DNA of 61,175 nucleotides from Anaerolineales bacterium HSG25 (GTDB lineage Bacteria; Chloroflexota; Anaerolineae; 4572-78; J111). The DNA is taken from NCBI GenBank assembly GCA_030377865.1, contig JAUCGA010000019.1, forward strand, positions 1 through 61,175. Direction: 5' to 3'. Of this stretch, positions 58,708 through 61,175 are shown in pieces (within the stretch, counting starts at the first letter, position 1; the number at the start of each line of letters is the position of its first letter). The notes below the pieces were generated by a model. That model saw only the letters and a list, made by a program, of their open reading frames with translations. It searched no databases and was not told where the DNA came from. A program made the position numbers and the translations under genes.

Positions 58708-59574
58708 TTGAACTATCCTTTTGAATCACACTATCTTGAGTTAGATGGCCCTGATGCGCTCAAGTACCATTATCTCGACGAAGGGCCGCCTGATGGTCAG
58801 CCGGTGGTGATGGTGCATGGCAACCCCACATGGTCATACTACTATCGCACCCTCATCCCTTATCTGAGCGACCGTTACCGTATCATCGTGCCGGATCATA
58901 TCGGTTGTGGATTGTCGGACAAACCACAGGATTATTCCTACACACTTGAGCAACACATCCAAAACCTAACGCAATTGTTAGCCCATCTCAAACTAACCGA
59001 CATAAATTTGGTGGTGCACGATTGGGGCGGCGCGATTGGCATGGGATATGCCACCCGTCATCCTGAAACCATGAGCCATTTTGTGATCTTTAATACCGCC
59101 GCTTTTTATGTAGACCGTGTCCCCAAACGAATTAAACTGTGCCGTGTGCCGGTCTTAGGCGAATGGTTGGTGCGTGGACTAAATGGCTTTGCGCGGGCGG
59201 CATTGGTGTTTGCCTCCTCTCAACGCCATCGACTCACTCCAGAGGTGTCGGCAGGTTATCTAGCCCCATACAACAGTTGGGCCAATCGGATCGCCACTCA
59301 CCGTTTTGTGATGGATATTCCCCTCGAAAAAAATCACCCCACCAGAGCGACCGTACATGAAATCGAATCGAATCTGCATCTATTTCAGAAACACCCCATG
59401 TTAATTGTCTGGGGAGCGGACGATTTCTGTTTCACTGCCGAGCATTTTCTACCCCAATGGCAAAAACTATTTCCGCAAGCCGAGGTGCATTTACTCCCTA
59501 ATGCAGGCCATTATGTTGTTGAGGATGCCCACGAACAGATTGGCCCTTGGATGGTCGAGTTTTTGGGCAGATAA
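58708..59574 (+). CDS. oleB: OleB-type alpha/beta hydrolase (beta-lactone decarboxylase)
   Basis: A 288-residue haloalkane dehalogenase-like hydrolase. In the Ole pathway OleB converts the beta-lactone made by OleC to the alkene, releasing CO2. MVHGNPTWSYYYRTLIPYL (about 35-53) gives the oxyanion loop, VVHDWGGAIGMG (about 102-113) the nucleophilic Asp, VWGADDFCFTAEHFLP the acid and AGHYVVEDAHEQI the catalytic His. It starts at a TTG; the N-terminus NYPFESHYLELDG matches the family. OleC and OleD do not follow in this window. Confidence 0.87.
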   Translation: MNYPFESHYLELDGPDALKYHYLDEGPPDGQPVVMVHGNPTWSYYYRTLIPYLSDRYRIIVPDHIGCGLSDKPQDYSYTLEQHIQNLTQLLAHLKLTDINLVVHDWGGAIGMGYATRHPETMSHFVIFNTAAFYVDRVPKRIKLCRVPVLGEWLVRGLNGFARAALVFASSQRHRLTPEVSAGYLAPYNSWANRIATHRFVMDIPLEKNHPTRATVHEIESNLHLFQKHPMLIVWGADDFCFTAEHFLPQWQKLFPQAEVHLLPNAGHYVVEDAHEQIGPWMVEFLGR

Positions 59575-59734
59575 GTACCCAAGCAAAAGTTTCGCGGACT
59601 TATCACCTCCGAGGTATGTAGTTTTCCTCGTTCGCCCGTTGGCAGTTCGGGGAGGTGCTCCTCAGAATTTATGCCCACACACTTAGTATCCAATAGAAAA
59701 TTTAGCCGGAACTAATGTTTAGGCAGGTACGCGG
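59575..59734. other. spacer, nothing recognised
   Basis: No gene or hairpin is supported; both neighbouring genes converge here. Confidence 0.4.
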
Positions 59735-60205
59735 TTATTTAACGACAAACGGCTCTAAGGTCAACCGATTTTCCAACGCCTGAAAAACATGGTAGGGAAC
59801 ATTAAGCTGAATAACAGGTTCAACCTGCCATATCACATCGGTTGCCTGAATAGTTAGCAAGAAAAACTGGTCATGATCTCGCAGATAATCTGAACATTGC
59901 ATGGCAATTTGCCACCCTTCCACACCATTCTCATCAGCCGGAAGGGATGTCGCGGTCAATATTTGAGCGTCAATCTGCTCATCGTCACTGAATAGGGGTA
60001 ACTTTGGTTCGCTATCGAACCGTTGCACGCCCGTCAAAATCAGTTGACCCAAAACGATTTCAGCATCCGGTGGTTGGTATGTTGATTGCAGATAGTTACA
60101 TAACTCGATTTTGAACGAACAACGCTGTTGTACAGTTTGATATTCAATCGCCGTAATGACCGAATCATGCAAAGTGGTATGTTCTAAAAATCGTGATAGT
60201 TTCAT
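59735..60205 (-). CDS. probable immunity protein
   Basis: A 156-residue acidic protein (many Asp and Glu, for example in LFSDDEQIDAQIL and DYLRDHDQFF). It starts two bases after the stop of a toxin-tip gene and is predicted to have alternating beta strands, as immunity proteins often do. No family recognised. The call rests on position and acidity. Confidence 0.5.
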   Translation of the reverse strand: MKLSRFLEHTTLHDSVITAIEYQTVQQRCSFKIELCNYLQSTYQPPDAEIVLGQLILTGVQRFDSEPKLPLFSDDEQIDAQILTATSLPADENGVEGWQIAMQCSDYLRDHDQFFLLTIQATDVIWQVEPVIQLNVPYHVFQALENRLTLEPFVVK

Positions 60206-60207
60206 GC

Positions 60208-60510
60208 TTAGGCATCCTCTGGTAAAATATGGGATTCTTTCGATCCTTTTGAAACGGGATTGCCCCGAATATCAAGGTAATAATCTCGTCGGCTGGTACG
60301 ATTAGGGTTGTAAATATGGTAATGGTCAACGCCTTCAAAGCCAGGCGCGCCAACAGTTTTAGGATCAAACCTGACTTTTATACCTGTCTGAGGATTGTAA
60401 TATTCTCGTGATGGGATAGATGCTTTCATCGCTGTAGGGGTTACATCTAACCACCCTACCTGTAGCAATTTTTGCGGGTCGCTTGGCAGATTACCTGTAC
60501 TATAATTCAT
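60208..60510 (-). CDS. orphan C-terminal tip of a polymorphic toxin
   Basis: A 100-residue protein whose second half (YYNPQTGIKVRFDPKTVGAP, GVDHYHIYNPNRTSRRDYYL and GNPVSKGSKESHI) matches the pattern of toxin tips with a conserved KVRFD, HxHxY and GNPV. In full-length toxins this tip follows an RHS or similar region, which is absent here. The frame has no good ribosome-binding site, so it is either expressed poorly or a leftover cassette. The next gene is the likely immunity partner. Confidence 0.6.
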   Translation of the reverse strand: MNYSTGNLPSDPQKLLQVGWLDVTPTAMKASIPSREYYNPQTGIKVRFDPKTVGAPGFEGVDHYHIYNPNRTSRRDYYLDIRGNPVSKGSKESHILPEDA

Positions 60511-60572
60511 GTCATTATCATAAAGGGACCGCTCAGAATCAAGCCAAAAACAGATATTAAGAACACACGTTC

Positions 60573-60679
60573 GATTGACAGTAAAAGTTCAGTAATGCCG
60601 CCCTAGAAACCCGATTTCTCAAAGAAATCGGGTTTCTGATGCTCTTTCTGGCGAGTTCACTGAATATTTACGATTGATA
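60573..60679 (-). repeat. family G element (91 bp at 60581-60671) with 8-bp near-duplication
   Basis: GATTGACA at 60573-60580 and GATTGATA at 60672-60679. Starts GTAAAAGTTCAGTAATGCCG. It lies 62 bases upstream of the toxin tip. Confidence 0.88.
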
Positions 60680-60760
60680 GTTGCTCAAATTTAGTTGACA
60701 CCGAATGGCACGATTAAGTCCCCGCTTTTCCGTTAAACTCTGGTTATCGTTTGAGTAAAA

Positions 60761-60825
60761 AAACAGGATGTGTGGAATGGCACAGATAAATACACCCAAT
60801 CCGTGCCATTCCACGCATCCTGTTC
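60761..60825. repeat. long imperfect palindrome (AACAGGATG type)
   Basis: AACAGGATGTGTGGAATGGC and its inverse GCCATTCCACGCATCCTGTT surround a 20-base loop; one mismatch. A possible unshelled core. Confidence 0.75.
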
Positions 60826-60936
60826 TAAAAGCGACTGAAGCCATAATCATCGCCAAAAGTGTCAATCAAATTCAAGAACCAAAGTATGCTTTATGAGCGG
60901 TGTCCGATTTTTTCTTGCAGGTAGATTTTCATACGG

Positions 60937-61175
60937 TTACTCCTCTAACTCTGGGTCAATTCCCAATTCACGCAGTTTAGCCACCAGTTTCTCTTTGACT
61001 TGTCGTTCTTGTTCGGCTTGCCGCTTGGCCTGCTCGGCTTGCTGTTCTGCCTGCTTGGCTTGCTGTTCTGCTTGCTCGGCTCGCTGTTCTGCCTGCTCTT
61101 TACCCTGCTCTCCCTCCATCAAGCCTTTTTGGTAGGCCGTCTCCATCACATCCCGCTCGCTGACTAATTCCATCA
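60937..61175 (-). CDS. C-terminal part of a coiled-coil nuclease-like protein (partial)
   Basis: The gene runs off the window; 78 residues are visible from an internal Met. MELVSERDVMETAYQKGLMEGEQGK is followed by a Glu/Gln/Ala coiled coil and the end LRELGIDPELEE. Rpn/transposase-like (PD-(D/E)XK) and Uma2 proteins both end this way. The catalytic region lies outside the window, so the family cannot be fixed. The Uma2 gene at 2412-3296 has a similar tail. Confidence 0.6.
   Translation of the reverse strand, partial: MELVSERDVMETAYQKGLMEGEQGKEQAEQRAEQAEQQAKQAEQQAEQAKRQAEQERQVKEKLVAKLRELGIDPELEE

Overview
The window looks like a chromosomal segment of a Chloroflexota bacterium, probably of the Anaerolineae type. 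The clues are an ole-type hydrocarbon pair, Npt1-like transporter/HEAT/cNMP fusions, secreted proteins ending in a YLPxx-basic tail, Uma2 and AAA-ATPase-like/PD-(D/E)XK proteins, and very repeat-rich spacers. The assignment is inferred from gene content; there is no rRNA marker. No tRNA, rRNA, CRISPR array, prophage or transposase gene was seen.

Layout. 0.2-4.4 kb (minus): MFS transporter, family 2 glycosyltransferase, Uma2 nuclease, polyprenyl diphosphate synthase. 4.8-10.0 kb (minus): XPB-like helicase, HicBA toxin-antitoxin, a PD-(D/E)XK-like protein, an AAA-ATPase-like/nuclease protein, a small SEC-C protein. 10.2-14.1 kb (minus): DUF2085 membrane protein, then gmd and rmd for GDP-D-rhamnose. 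14.8-30.3 kb (plus): FxsA, a large hybrid-type sensor kinase without receiver, a speD remnant, an AT-rich AAA/TPR protein, two NNMT-type methyltransferases, and a tandem pair of 1.1-kaa transporter/HEAT/cNMP-binding fusions. 30.6-37.7 kb: orphan PotD, DinB, HypE, HypF, VapBC, a small secreted protein. 37.7-46.5 kb: second PD-(D/E)XK-like paralogue, AbrB-like/C39-peptidase-like pair, Ndk, a repetitive beta-solenoid membrane protein, Nnr, TetR, DUF3782-like nuclease, remnant of a secreted protein. 46.5-51.8 kb (minus): complete BMP-type nucleoside/sugar ABC importer with a recognisable promoter. 52.3-59.6 kb (plus): DUF5989, SxtJ-like protein, carbamoyltransferase, PfaD, OleA, OleB. 59.7-60.5 kb: orphan polymorphic-toxin tip with a probable immunity gene. 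The window ends inside a coiled-coil nuclease-like gene.

The most unusual thing is the spacer DNA. It is built from at least eight families of short non-coding elements with terminal inverted repeats. Three families have fixed target duplications visible in several copies: a 152/161-bp family with 6-bp duplications, a family of exactly 91 bp with 8-bp duplications, and a family with a 9-bp duplication. Elements sit inside one another in at least six places. Different terminal 'shells' carry the same palindromic core, and one shell can carry different cores. Related palindromes are also present in frame inside hypF, and element ends supply the stop codons of several genes. Nothing in the window encodes the enzyme that moves them.

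Functionally, the right part could make and modify long-chain lipids (OleA condensation, OleB beta-lactone decarboxylation, PfaD enoyl reduction, O-carbamoylation), but OleC and OleD are not here. HypE and HypF would make the CN ligand of a NiFe hydrogenase encoded elsewhere.
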